Assembly (NCBI GenBank): GCA_937915975.1
Contig: CALGGL010000169.1
Coordinates: 1 to 6,465 of the forward strand
Reading direction: 5' to 3'
DNA length: 6,465 bases
Source: an uncultured Lachnospiraceae bacterium
GTDB taxonomy: Bacteria > Bacillota > Clostridia > Lachnospirales > Lachnospiraceae
Within the stretch, counting starts at the first letter, position 1, and every line of letters starts with the position of its first letter. A program made the translations under genes and the position numbers. Under the pieces are notes generated by a model. That model saw nothing but the letters and a program-made list of their open reading frames with translations, did no database searches and was not told the DNA's origin. Shown here one piece after another: positions 1 to 6,465 of this stretch.

Positions 1-1
1 T

Positions 2-1387
2 CGCTCGGCCCTTTACGAGTTCTTGGTTGCAAAGCATGCCGGCGGCGATTTTATACTTAGAATCGAGGATACCGACAGAGAGAGATATGTAGAAGATGCT
101 GTTGATGTAATTTATAAGACACTTAATTCATGCGGGCTTATTCATGATGAAGGTCCTGATAAGGACGGAGGCTTCGGACCATATGTCCAGAGCGAAAGAC
201 AAGCTAAGGGAATCTATCTCGAATATGCAAAAAAGCTCATAGAAAAGGGCGAAGCGTATTACTGCTTCTGTGACGAGGAGCGTCTTTCCACGCTTACAAC
301 GGAATTAGACGGCAAAACCATAAGCAGATACGATAAGCACTGTCTTAGTCTCAGCAAGGAAGAAATCGAAGCAAACCTCAAGGCAGGCAAGCCGTATGTA
401 ATCAGACAGAACAACCCTCTTGAGGGAACCACAACCTTTAAGGATGAGCTTTACGGCGATATAACAGTTCCAAATGAAGAACTGGATGATATGATTCTTA
501 TAAAATCAGACGGTTTCCCGACCTATAATTTTGCAAATGTTGTGGATGACCATCTTATGAACATTACACACGTAGTAAGAGGAAATGAATATCTTTCCTC
601 CTCACCTAAGTATAACAGATTATACGAGGCATTCGGATGGGAGGTTCCTGTATATATTCACTGCCCGCTTATAACCGATGAAGAACACAAAAAACTAAGC
701 AAACGTTCAGGTCATTCTTCATTTGAGGATTTGATAGAACAGGGATTTTTAACGGAAGCAATCGTTAACTTTGTTGCACTTTTGGGATGGTGTCCGGAAG
801 ATAACCGTGAGATATATTCCTTGGACGAGCTCGTTGAAGCGTTCAACTATAAGAATATGTCCAAGTCTCCGGCGGTCCTTGATATGACCAAGCTTAAGTG
901 GATGAACGGCGAATATATCAAGGCAATGGATGATGACAGGTTCTATGAGATGGCTCTTCCGTATATCAAAGAGGTTATAACCCGTGATATGGACTATAAG
1001 AAGATTGCCGCCATGGTAAAGACCAGAATAGAAATATTCCCTGACATAAAGGATCAGATAGACTTCCTTGAGAAAGTACCGGATTATTCAATCGATTTAT
1101 ACACTCACAAAAAGATGAAGACCAATCCGGAAAACTCACTCAAGCTGTTGCAGGAGGTACTCCCTCTGCTTGAGGATATGGAAGCCTTCGACAACGACTC
1201 ACTTTTCGAAAGCTTAAAAGTCTTCGGCGAAGCCAACGAATATAAAACAGGCTTCATTATGTGGCCGCTCAGAACCGCCGTTTCCGGAAAGCAGGCAACT
1301 CCCGGCGGTGCAACCGAGCTTATGTCACTTCTCGGCAAAGAAGAAACAATTAAACGAATTAAAGCTGCAATCGAAAAATTAAGCTAA
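2..1387 (+). CDS. gltX: Glutamyl-tRNA synthetase (GluRS), 5' end cut by window edge
   Basis: This class I aminoacyl-tRNA synthetase attaches glutamate to tRNA-Glu in the cytoplasm. The frame is open to the left edge: codons before the TTG at 23 read RSALYEF, which continues the conserved class I fold, so TTG 23 is not the start. The true start and the HIGH-type ATP motif lie upstream of the window. Counting from codon 23, visible hallmarks are [12 protein letters not shown] (residues 11-22), a zinc-site pattern C81-x-C83 with Y103-x3-C107 as in E. coli GluRS, the VVRGNEYL segment (184-191), and the second ATP motif KLSKR (224-228, bases 692-706). An alpha-helical anticodon-binding region follows to the C-terminus. 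The visible 461 codons plus a short missing N-terminus fit the usual length of about 480-490 aa. It ends at TAA 1385-1387, immediately before the long hairpin. Whether it also charges tRNA-Gln (non-discriminating type, common in Firmicutes) cannot be read here. Confidence 0.97.
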   Translation, partial: RSALYEFLVAKHAGGDFILRIEDTDRERYVEDAVDVIYKTLNSCGLIHDEGPDKDGGFGPYVQSERQAKGIYLEYAKKLIEKGEAYYCFCDEERLSTLTTELDGKTISRYDKHCLSLSKEEIEANLKAGKPYVIRQNNPLEGTTTFKDELYGDITVPNEELDDMILIKSDGFPTYNFANVVDDHLMNITHVVRGNEYLSSSPKYNRLYEAFGWEVPVYIHCPLITDEEHKKLSKRSGHSSFEDLIEQGFLTEAIVNFVALLGWCPEDNREIYSLDELVEAFNYKNMSKSPAVLDMTKLKWMNGEYIKAMDDDRFYEMALPYIKEVITRDMDYKKIAAMVKTRIEIFPDIKDQIDFLEKVPDYSIDLYTHKKMKTNPENSLKLLQEVLPLLEDMEAFDNDSLFESLKVFGEANEYKTGFIMWPLRTAVSGKQATPGGATELMSLLGKEETIKRIKAAIEKLS

Positions 1388-1623
1388 TAATCGGGACGAG
1401 AGTCCGTAGCGATAAACAGGGGACCTGTTATAGCTTGCCAACAATTTGTTAAATCAGTGCATATGTACTTTTGAAGTTTGCACGAAAACGGTAAACTCGC
1501 GTTGCTCAAACATACCGTTTTCTGAGCAAACATTCTTCAAGTACATATTGCTGATTTTAAACAAATCGGGCAAAATGCTATAACAGGTCCCCTGTTTATC
1601 GCTACGGACTCTCGTCCCGGTTA
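1388..1623. repeat. Long hairpin / MITE-like inverted-repeat element between convergent genes
   Basis: Bases 1392-1434 are the exact reverse complement of 1577-1619 (43 bp). A G-U-type pair (1391/1620) and three A-T pairs extend this outward to 1388/1623. Inward the stem continues with small bulges: 1435-1439 with 1569-1573, 1444-1449 with 1561-1566, 1451-1457 with 1551-1557, 1461-1468 with 1541-1548, 1471-1476 with 1535-1540, and 1484-1493 with 1513-1522. The loop is about 1494-1512. TAAT occurs on both sides (1385-1388 and 1622-1625), so a 4-bp target duplication around an element of about 233 bp (1389-1621) is possible, although the flank is AT-rich. No ORF of note lies inside. Because it fills the gap between two stop codons it could stop transcription from both directions, but there is no strong T-tract on either strand. 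MITE origin and terminator role are both inference; the inverted repeat itself is directly visible. Confidence 0.9.
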
Positions 1624-1625
1624 AT

Positions 1626-2723
1626 TTAGTCTACTATTACGTAAATCTTAATTGTTTCATCGTTTACATCGTTGTTTAAGGTTATGATTGTTGTGCCGGT
1701 TGCGACAGGTGTGATGTCGATTGTTCCGACTAAGCCTGAATCACCCCAGCCATCCTGCCATGCACAGGTTGCAACTCCTCCATCGGCAACATTTACTCCG
1801 ACAGAGCCGTCTTCAGGTGCAAAGAAAACCTTGATTGATTTTCCGCCGCCGCTAAGATGAACCACTGTATCACTTGTGAAGAAATCATCATAGCCCTGAC
1901 CTGTTGCCGTATTGTTTGCAAAATCTATAAGTGCATCGTATGCGGAATAACTGCTTGTTAAAGTGCTTATCTGTGATTCGTAATCACTTACGGAAGTCTG
2001 TAAATCGGAATTTTCCTGATCAAGTGTCTCAACCTGAGCTTCAAGGCCGTCAATTTCACTGTCCTTGGCTGTGATATCTGCCTTAGCCTGTTCAAGCTCT
2101 TTGGTCACATTATCTTTTTCCTCGTTAAGGTTATCAAGCTTCTTTTCATAGTGAAGATAGCCCCATACGCCTCCACCGATTAAACCGAGTATCAGTAAAA
2201 TGGAAACAACAACATATGCTATAACTCCACCATTCTTCTTGCCGGATTTTTGTTTTGGCTGTTTTGCCTCCTTTGATGGCTTCGGAGCCTTAGGCTGTTT
2301 TCCCTGTGGCGGCATATTGCCCATATTGCCCGGCTGTCCCATTGGCGGCTGATTCGGATTGTGTCCCATTGGCGGCTTCATCATTCCCTGTGGTGGAACC
2401 GGCTGTGTCGGCATATTTGCAGGCTTACCTATCGGTCCGTTTGGTGCCGCATCATTTTTCGGTTCAAGCATATCGGCTGTAAGCACCGTTGTGCTCTCTT
2501 CGCTTTTTTGTTCCCTAAGCATATCGGCTGTAAGAACGGTAGTGCTTTCCTCACTTACGTTCTTTGCCTCATCCTTAATATCTTCCTTTACTTCCTGAGC
2601 AGCATCCTTTACAGCTTCCGCAGCCTTATCAGCAGCGGCCGGTGCTTCTATAAGCTTTGCACCGCACTGAACACAAAATCCTGCTCCATCCTTATTTTCA
2701 AATTTACATTGTGGACAGATCAT
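1626..2723 (-). CDS. Zinc-ribbon, single-TM, coiled-coil protein with Ig-like C-terminal domain
   Basis: A 365-aa membrane protein of unknown function. The start is ATG 2721-2723, because AGGAGG lies 6 nt upstream (2730-2735) and the zinc ribbon begins right at the N-terminus; a TTG six codons earlier lies beyond this RBS. Domains in order: zinc ribbon with C3-x2-C6 and C17-x2-C20; an Ala/Glu/Lys-rich helical stretch (about 27-56); a 13-residue motif SEESTTVLTADML present twice (57-69, 74-86); a Pro/Gly/Met/Gln-rich linker (about 90-145); a Lys-rich stretch (about 144-164); one TM segment (about 166-189); a heptad-like coiled coil (about 192-257); and a beta-rich domain (about 287-365) resembling bacterial Ig-like/BIG folds. 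By the positive-inside rule the ribbon and repeats are cytoplasmic and the coiled coil and Ig-like domain are outside. This layout suggests an envelope sensor or scaffold, but no partner or ligand can be named. It converges on gltX, with the hairpin element beginning just past its stop. Confidence 0.9.
   Translation of the reverse strand: MICPQCKFENKDGAGFCVQCGAKLIEAPAAADKAAEAVKDAAQEVKEDIKDEAKNVSEESTTVLTADMLREQKSEESTTVLTADMLEPKNDAAPNGPIGKPANMPTQPVPPQGMMKPPMGHNPNQPPMGQPGNMGNMPPQGKQPKAPKPSKEAKQPKQKSGKKNGGVIAYVVVSILLILGLIGGGVWGYLHYEKKLDNLNEEKDNVTKELEQAKADITAKDSEIDGLEAQVETLDQENSDLQTSVSDYESQISTLTSSYSAYDALIDFANNTATGQGYDDFFTSDTVVHLSGGGKSIKVFFAPEDGSVGVNVADGGVATCAWQDGWGDSGLVGTIDITPVATGTTIITLNNDVNDETIKIYVIVD
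2466..2555 (-). repeat. Tandem 13-codon repeat inside the zinc-ribbon gene
   Basis: Two copies, at 2517-2555 and 2466-2504, each encode SEESTTVLTADML and are offset by 51 bp (17 codons). The amino acids are identical, yet the DNA differs at six codons, all by synonymous third-base changes (agt/agc, gag/gaa, gaa/gag, act/aca, acc/acg, gtt/gtg). The last six codons of each copy are identical. This pattern suggests an old duplication kept by selection on the peptide. Confidence 0.9.
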
Positions 2724-2729
2724 TTTTTT

Positions 2730-2735
2730 CCTCCT
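2730..2735 (-). promoter_or_regulatory. Ribosome binding site AGGAGG that fixes the zinc-ribbon gene start
   Basis: On the - strand AGGAGG is followed by six A residues and then ATG (2721-2723). This is a near-perfect Shine-Dalgarno at normal spacing. It rules in the ATG and rules out the TTG at 2739-2741, which would lie upstream of the site. Confidence 0.85.
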
Positions 2736-2830
2736 AACCAAATCTTTTTAACTTACATTTTCCCGGCAAGAGTTCACGCGTATTAATTACGAATTTCCAC
2801 GTTTAATCTTCCCTGTGAATAACTATGTAT

Positions 2831-2858
2831 ATTTTACTTCATTTTTTAAAACTGTCAA
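2831..2858 (-). promoter_or_regulatory. Sigma-A-type promoter for the zinc-ribbon gene
   Basis: On the - strand TTGACA (2853-2858) is followed after 16 bp by TAAAAT (2831-2836). The -35 box matches consensus; the -10 differs by one base from TATAAT. Transcription would start near 2824, leaving a leader of about 100 nt before the ATG at 2723. I see no recognisable riboswitch or attenuator in that leader. The promoter sits within the 168-bp gap after the PfoR-like gene, so the zinc-ribbon gene can be expressed independently of it. Confidence 0.65.
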
Positions 2859-2891
2859 ATATATTTATTTCCAACCAATAAACTTAATTAC

Positions 2892-3941
2892 TTACACCTC
2901 AAGCTTCATATCGCCTTCCTTGATAAGGTTGAGCTTTCTCATACCCTCGGATACGGCAAGAGTAACAGCCGCAGGAAGTATAAAATGCATAATTATGATA
3001 AGAAGCATCGCCTTTCCTCCGCTCATACCGTCAGCCGTCATAGCGCTGTAAGCAGCAAACTGTCCTACAAATCCTGCAGAACCCATACCGGAACCAACCG
3101 GAGTACTTACCATATGTAAAACTGCCGAAGCTATCGGTCCGAGTATCGCACTTGAGATAATTGCAGGAAGCCAGATAATAGGCTTCTTGATTATGTTAGG
3201 AACCTGAAGCATGGATGTACCGACACCCTGTGCTATAAGTCCGCCCATTTTATTTTCACGGTAGCTGGCAACCGCAAAGCCCACCATATTACAGCAGCAT
3301 CCGATAGTTGCGGCACCTGCGGCAAGTCCGCTTATACTCATTGATATTCCGATTGCAGCGGAGCTTATCGGAAGTGTAAGAATCATACCCATAAGAACCG
3401 ATACGATTATTCCTCCGATTATAGGATGAGCCTCAACATTTACATTTACGAGCTCACCAAGCCATCCCATAAATTTGCTTATGTACGGTCCTACAAATAT
3501 ACCCACGGCAGCACCCGATAATATGGCTACAAGCGGAGTAACAAGTATATCCACCTTTGTCTTTCCGGCAACAAGATTACCGAGCTTTATGGCAAATATA
3601 GCTGCCACAAATGCACCAAGCGGCTCACCCGGCTTTCCAAGACCAAGGGTTTCGATTGCAAGTACAGTCGGAAATGCACCTATCATACCGCAAACCGCAG
3701 CGGATACGGTAACAAGCGGTCCGCTTTTTAGCTTACACGCAACACCTACACCTATGCCTGCGCCTGTAATTGATTTTGCAAAATTGCTTATGGCTATAAG
3801 ATAATCACCTATGTCACCACCTATCAAATCTCCAACCTGTGCAATGATCGTTCCTATGATAAGGGTTGAAAAAAGTCCAAGTGCCATTCCACTCAAACCG
3901 TCGATAAATATCTCATTCAGCCAGCCTTTAAACTTACTCAT
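2892..3941 (-). CDS. PfoR-like / PTS_EIIC_2-type integral membrane protein
   Basis: A 349-aa, very hydrophobic protein rich in Gly, Ala and Ile, with about eight to ten predicted membrane segments. The N-terminal stretch DGLSGMALGLFSTLIIGTII (14-33) and the later SYRENKMGGLIAQGVGTS (226-243) followed by MLQVPNI are, from memory, signatures of the PTS_EIIC_2 family. That family includes PfoR, named as a regulator of perfringolysin O in Clostridium perfringens. Family members are often labelled PTS sugar transporter subunit IIC, but no IIA or IIB gene is nearby and I see no phosphorylation domain, so sugar transport is not supported by context. Three consecutive Cys (215-217) lie in a membrane-adjacent segment. 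The ATG at 3939-3941 has a GGGAG site (3950-3954) 8 nt upstream. The gene has its own strong promoter overlapping the end of the upstream protease gene. Family assignment is fairly sure; substrate and role are unknown. Confidence 0.85.
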   Translation of the reverse strand: MSKFKGWLNEIFIDGLSGMALGLFSTLIIGTIIAQVGDLIGGDIGDYLIAISNFAKSITGAGIGVGVACKLKSGPLVTVSAAVCGMIGAFPTVLAIETLGLGKPGEPLGAFVAAIFAIKLGNLVAGKTKVDILVTPLVAILSGAAVGIFVGPYISKFMGWLGELVNVNVEAHPIIGGIIVSVLMGMILTLPISSAAIGISMSISGLAAGAATIGCCCNMVGFAVASYRENKMGGLIAQGVGTSMLQVPNIIKKPIIWLPAIISSAILGPIASAVLHMVSTPVGSGMGSAGFVGQFAAYSAMTADGMSGGKAMLLIIIMHFILPAAVTLAVSEGMRKLNLIKEGDMKLEV

Positions 3942-3993
3942 TAGTTTGTCTCCCTTTTTATATAAATGTATTGAACTAATATCAACAGCATAT

Positions 3994-4021
3994 AGTATAC
4001 TTGTTTTTTGCGATATGTCAA
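3994..4021 (-). promoter_or_regulatory. Sigma-A-type promoter for the PfoR-like gene, overlapping the protease stop codon
   Basis: On the - strand TTGACA (4016-4021) and TATACT (3994-3999) are 16 bp apart, a near-consensus promoter. The -35 box contains the TGA stop (4018-4020) of the upstream protease gene. The start of transcription would be near 3987, giving a leader of about 45 nt that carries the GGGAG ribosome site. No terminator fits between the protease stop and this promoter. Confidence 0.7.
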
Positions 4022-5775
4022 TTAGTTTCTCTCATAGCCTCAAAGGTTTCAAATATATCAAGAAGCCCCCAGCCCCAGGACTCACTCGGATATAAAATGT
4101 CTATATTCTCCCTGGCACCTCTTATAAGCATCTGCTTTATGGTCGGAGTATCAAGGTCGGGATTATTGCCCTTAACAAAGCCCCACTCTAAAAGCAGTGC
4201 CGCCGCTCCACCTGTTACCGCTGCCGCGATACTTGTTCCGTCCTTTCTGGTATAAAGGCTCTCTCTCCCAATCAGATTATTTCCGGCAGAAAATACACCG
4301 TACACGTCCACGGCAGGTGCAGTTATATCAGGCTTTATGCTCCCCCTTCTTGTAAATCCCCGACTTGAATTAATATATATTGAATTGTTGTAATGATTAT
4401 ATCCTGCTGCCGTTATGGTTCCTCTTGCATTGCCCGGAGCACATATGGTCACATCCGGTTCGCTTCGTATGAACATAACATTTGAATTAAGAAACTCATG
4501 TATGGGAAGCCATGCATCAAAGCCTCTTGCTATGCCGAGAACCGTTTCAGAAACCTCAACCGTCCAGATTCCTTCCGACGGCTTATCGAATCTAAAGAAA
4601 ATCATCTGGTCGCCCGACTGTCTTTCTACCGCTATATTTTCTATATAAACCTCCGTCCCCTCGTATAAGAAATTAATTACCGTGCTGTCATTTTTTATGG
4701 ATGCTATATTGGAGAATTTTTCGCCGGTCGGAGATAAAAGGGCTATGCTTAATACCCCCGGCGCATTGCCCCATATTTCCATAGAAAAGCCCTTATCGGA
4801 AGGTCCTACGTAAACCTCCATACTCTCCGTCATTTCGGTACTGTTTATCCTTCTTTCCCCCCGGTAATGTCCGGAAAAGCCAAGTTCATTTCCTGCTGAA
4901 CTTACAGCACATACACCTCTTAAATTCTGTATCATATCAAAATACATTTCCAGATTGGTATTGCCGTTATGGTCACCGGAATTACTTCCGAGTCCCAGAC
5001 ATATAGCTATAGGCTTTCCAAGTCTCGCTGCCTCAAGAAGTAAGAATCTTATCCCCAGCATAATATCCGCCTCACTGTAGCAGCCCGCATCATCATTTAT
5101 AAGATAAAGATCCTTTAGGTTCTTTTTTGCCTGCTTAAGCTTAACCATAATGATGTCCGACTTCGGGGCTATTCCCGTAAAGTTTTCTCCTATCTCATTG
5201 CCTGCCGCTACCGAAGCAAGAAAGGTTCCGTGTCCGTCCTCATCTACGGACGGAACCACCTCGAAAGGATTATCACTTAGAAGAGCATTATTGATATCCT
5301 CTTCATAGTAAACCGCTCCGTAACCAAACATTTTAGGTCCCGTTCCCACAACCGATTCATTCTGATCCCATATGCTTTTTATCCTTGTAGTTTTGTCAAT
5401 ATTTAAAAAAGCCTCGCTGGTATAGTTTATGCCCGTGTCCACAAACCCGATAATAACATCCTTACCGGATAAAGAAAGTCCCGAAATCCTCCTTACCACA
5501 TCCGCACCTATAACCGAGGCAACGGAGGTGTCCATAAGGCCGAAGCATTTCGGGACCGAATTATATCCGTATCTGAATATTCTCTTTTCATTAAAATCAA
5601 CCGATTTCTTATAGGCTATAAGAAACCGGTTGTTAATATTGTTCAGACACTCCGGAATGAACGTCTCATATATTCCAAACATATAGTCGTCATATCTGAA
5701 TATAAAATCAAGATAATCCTCCGAATATATAAATTCGGTACATGCATCAAGGTTTTCGTTATTTAAAAAATCCAT
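4018..5775 (-). CDS. Subtilase-family serine protease (S8), CspA/B-like
   Basis: A 585-aa serine endopeptidase with all catalytic residues of the subtilisin triad visible: Asp113 in GFVDTGI, His182 in DEDGHGT, and Ser515 in DGTSIAA, with oxyanion-hole Asn296 in SSAGNE. Residues 1 to about 95 resemble a Csp-type N-terminal prodomain. Residues of about 305-435, inserted between the oxyanion Asn and the Ser, are beta-rich and match in position the jelly-roll domain of Csp germination proteases of clostridia. No signal peptide or TM segment is seen, so it is probably cytoplasmic, spore-located or released by an unusual route. Csp proteins in spore formers process the SleC cortex hydrolase; similar proteins are common in Lachnospiraceae with unknown targets, and no sleC-like gene is nearby. 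The ATG at 5773-5775 has AGGA (5783-5786) 7 nt upstream. The family call is firm; a germination role is only inference. Confidence 0.93.
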   Translation of the reverse strand: MDFLNNENLDACTEFIYSEDYLDFIFRYDDYMFGIYETFIPECLNNINNRFLIAYKKSVDFNEKRIFRYGYNSVPKCFGLMDTSVASVIGADVVRRISGLSLSGKDVIIGFVDTGINYTSEAFLNIDKTTRIKSIWDQNESVVGTGPKMFGYGAVYYEEDINNALLSDNPFEVVPSVDEDGHGTFLASVAAGNEIGENFTGIAPKSDIIMVKLKQAKKNLKDLYLINDDAGCYSEADIMLGIRFLLLEAARLGKPIAICLGLGSNSGDHNGNTNLEMYFDMIQNLRGVCAVSSAGNELGFSGHYRGERRINSTEMTESMEVYVGPSDKGFSMEIWGNAPGVLSIALLSPTGEKFSNIASIKNDSTVINFLYEGTEVYIENIAVERQSGDQMIFFRFDKPSEGIWTVEVSETVLGIARGFDAWLPIHEFLNSNVMFIRSEPDVTICAPGNARGTITAAGYNHYNNSIYINSSRGFTRRGSIKPDITAPAVDVYGVFSAGNNLIGRESLYTRKDGTSIAAAVTGGAAALLLEWGFVKGNNPDLDTPTIKQMLIRGARENIDILYPSESWGWGLLDIFETFEAMRETN

Positions 5776-5805
5776 ATACCAATCCTGCTTATTAAATGTT
5801 ACTCA

Positions 5806-5811
5806 ATTATA
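5806..5811 (-). promoter_or_regulatory. Possible -10 element for the S8 protease gene
   Basis: On the - strand TATAAT lies 30 bp before the ATG at 5775, inside the 61-bp gap after the EAL gene. No convincing TTGACA-like -35 box exists at 16-18 bp. The promoter may therefore be weak or activator-dependent, or the gene may be read through from the EAL gene. I found no clear sporulation sigma E or sigma G match. Confidence 0.35.
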
Positions 5812-5836
5812 TTCATAAACAGATTCTTTGATGACA

Positions 5837-6465
5837 CTAACTCTTCATCCTCGACTCATACTCATCCTTAGGCATAGGCTTTGCGAAGTAATAACCCTGA
5901 ATCATATCGCAGTCCTGATCGGCAAGGAAGTCAACCTGTTCCTTAATCTCAACACCCTCAGCTACGGTTCGCATATTGAGACTCTTTGCAAGCTTGATAG
6001 CCTCGGTTACAACAATCTTACCACGCTCACCGCTGTTTTCTCCTCTGAAAAACTCTGCATCCAGCTTAAGCACGTCAAGCGGCATATCCTTAAGAGAATT
6101 AAGTGATGAATAACCCGAACCGAAGTCATCCATGGAAACTGCAAAGCCATAGCTCTTAAGTTTCTCAATAGTATTGATCATGGCATTTTTATCATCGAAG
6201 AATGCGCTTTCCGTAAGCTCAATCTCCACAAGCTCGTGAGGTGCGCCCTCCTTATCCACCATATCTCTTATCTGTTCTGCAAGATCACTTTCTATGAAAT
6301 GTGCCCTCGATACATTTACGGAAACCGGAACACATTTATATCCCTTATCAAGCCATGCCTTCTGGTCTCTTGCAACGTGGCTTATCATATAGTGATCAAT
6401 TTCGGTTATAAAACCGTTCTTCTCAAATATTGGAATGATACGTCCCGGACTTACAAAGCCATACT
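5837..6465 (-). CDS. EAL-domain protein (c-di-GMP phosphodiesterase), 5' end cut by window edge
   Basis: This is the C-terminal part of an EAL domain, which hydrolyses cyclic di-GMP to pGpG. The frame stays open to the right edge: codons upstream of the ATG at 6386-6388 read YGFVSPGRIIPIFEKNGFI, conserved EAL-domain sequence. So 6388 is not the start, and at least the EAL motif itself and any N-terminal sensory or GGDEF domain lie outside. Visible conserved elements in order are VNVSRAHF, IELTES, the loop DDFGSGYSSL (6101-6130) with both metal-binding Asp, VLKLDAEFF with its Lys, AEGVE (5948-5962), and the closing QGYYFAKPMP. All catalytic positions that can be checked are intact, which favours an active enzyme over a degenerate c-di-GMP receptor. 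The domain ends about 13 residues before the TAG stop, so nothing follows it. The protease gene starts 61 bp downstream on the same strand. Confidence 0.93.
   Translation of the reverse strand, partial: YGFVSPGRIIPIFEKNGFITEIDHYMISHVARDQKAWLDKGYKCVPVSVNVSRAHFIESDLAEQIRDMVDKEGAPHELVEIELTESAFFDDKNAMINTIEKLKSYGFAVSMDDFGSGYSSLNSLKDMPLDVLKLDAEFFRGENSGERGKIVVTEAIKLAKSLNMRTVAEGVEIKEQVDFLADQDCDMIQGYYFAKPMPKDEYESRMKS

Noticed and set aside
23..25. TTG as start of gltX
   Set aside because: The frame continues to the window edge with conserved GluRS residues (RSALYEF) upstream, so the gene simply begins outside.
692..706. KLSKR instead of KMSKS in the synthetase as an unusual active site
   Set aside because: KLSKR is a normal form of this motif in glutamyl-tRNA synthetases.
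1388..1623. CRISPR array or tRNA/rRNA-like RNA gene in the intergenic region
   Set aside because: There is only one inverted pair, no direct repeats with spacers, and no cloverleaf or rRNA motif.
2361..2786. 141-codon open frame on the + strand opposite the zinc-ribbon gene
   Set aside because: It lies antisense to a well-supported gene, and its Cys/Ser/Phe-rich product matches no family; it is a shadow of the other strand.
2724..2830. Riboswitch or attenuator in the leader of the zinc-ribbon gene
   Set aside because: Only short, weak inverted repeats are seen; there is no known aptamer motif and no terminator hairpin with a T-run.
3475..3804. 109-codon open frame on the + strand opposite the PfoR-like gene
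   Set aside because: Antisense to a conserved membrane protein, with no supported start and a composition typical of the complement of a hydrophobic gene.
5776..5836. Sporulation sigma factor promoter for the Csp-like protease
   Set aside because: I could not match both boxes of a sigma E or sigma G promoter; only a TATAAT-like -10 is present.

Overview
The window looks like chromosomal DNA of a Clostridia-class Firmicute, probably a Lachnospiraceae relative (Roseburia/Butyrivibrio/Coprococcus-like). The reasons are the moderate GC content, strong AGGAGG-type ribosome binding sites, TTGACA/TATACT-type promoters, and a typical gene set: a Csp-type subtilase without a signal peptide, a PfoR-like EIIC membrane protein, and a zinc-ribbon/single-TM protein. 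This assignment is an inference from gene content, not a database match.

Layout: the left end carries the 3' part of gltX (glutamyl-tRNA synthetase) on the + strand, cut by the window edge. The remaining four genes are all on the - strand. From right to left they are an EAL-domain c-di-GMP phosphodiesterase (5' part cut by the right edge), a complete Csp-like S8 serine protease, a PfoR/PTS_EIIC_2-type integral membrane protein, and a zinc-ribbon protein with one TM segment, a coiled coil and an Ig-like C-terminal domain. Gaps between the - strand genes are 61, 76 and 168 bp. None shows a convincing intrinsic terminator. Good sigma-A-type promoters sit before the PfoR-like gene and the zinc-ribbon gene, and a weaker one before the protease. 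These are therefore probably separately started but possibly read-through units, not a tight operon.

gltX and the zinc-ribbon gene converge. The 238 bp between their stop codons is almost entirely one long hairpin: perfect 43-bp outer arms (1392-1434 and 1577-1619) continue into an imperfect inner stem down to a loop near 1494-1512. It is flanked by TAAT on both sides. It is the most unusual structure here and is best explained as a MITE-like element, or a very large bidirectional terminator, or both.

The second notable signal is a 13-residue motif repeated exactly in the zinc-ribbon protein. Its two DNA copies differ at six positions, all synonymous, which implies selection on the peptide itself. 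I see no clear multi-gene novel system; the genes look like individual housekeeping, signalling and envelope functions.
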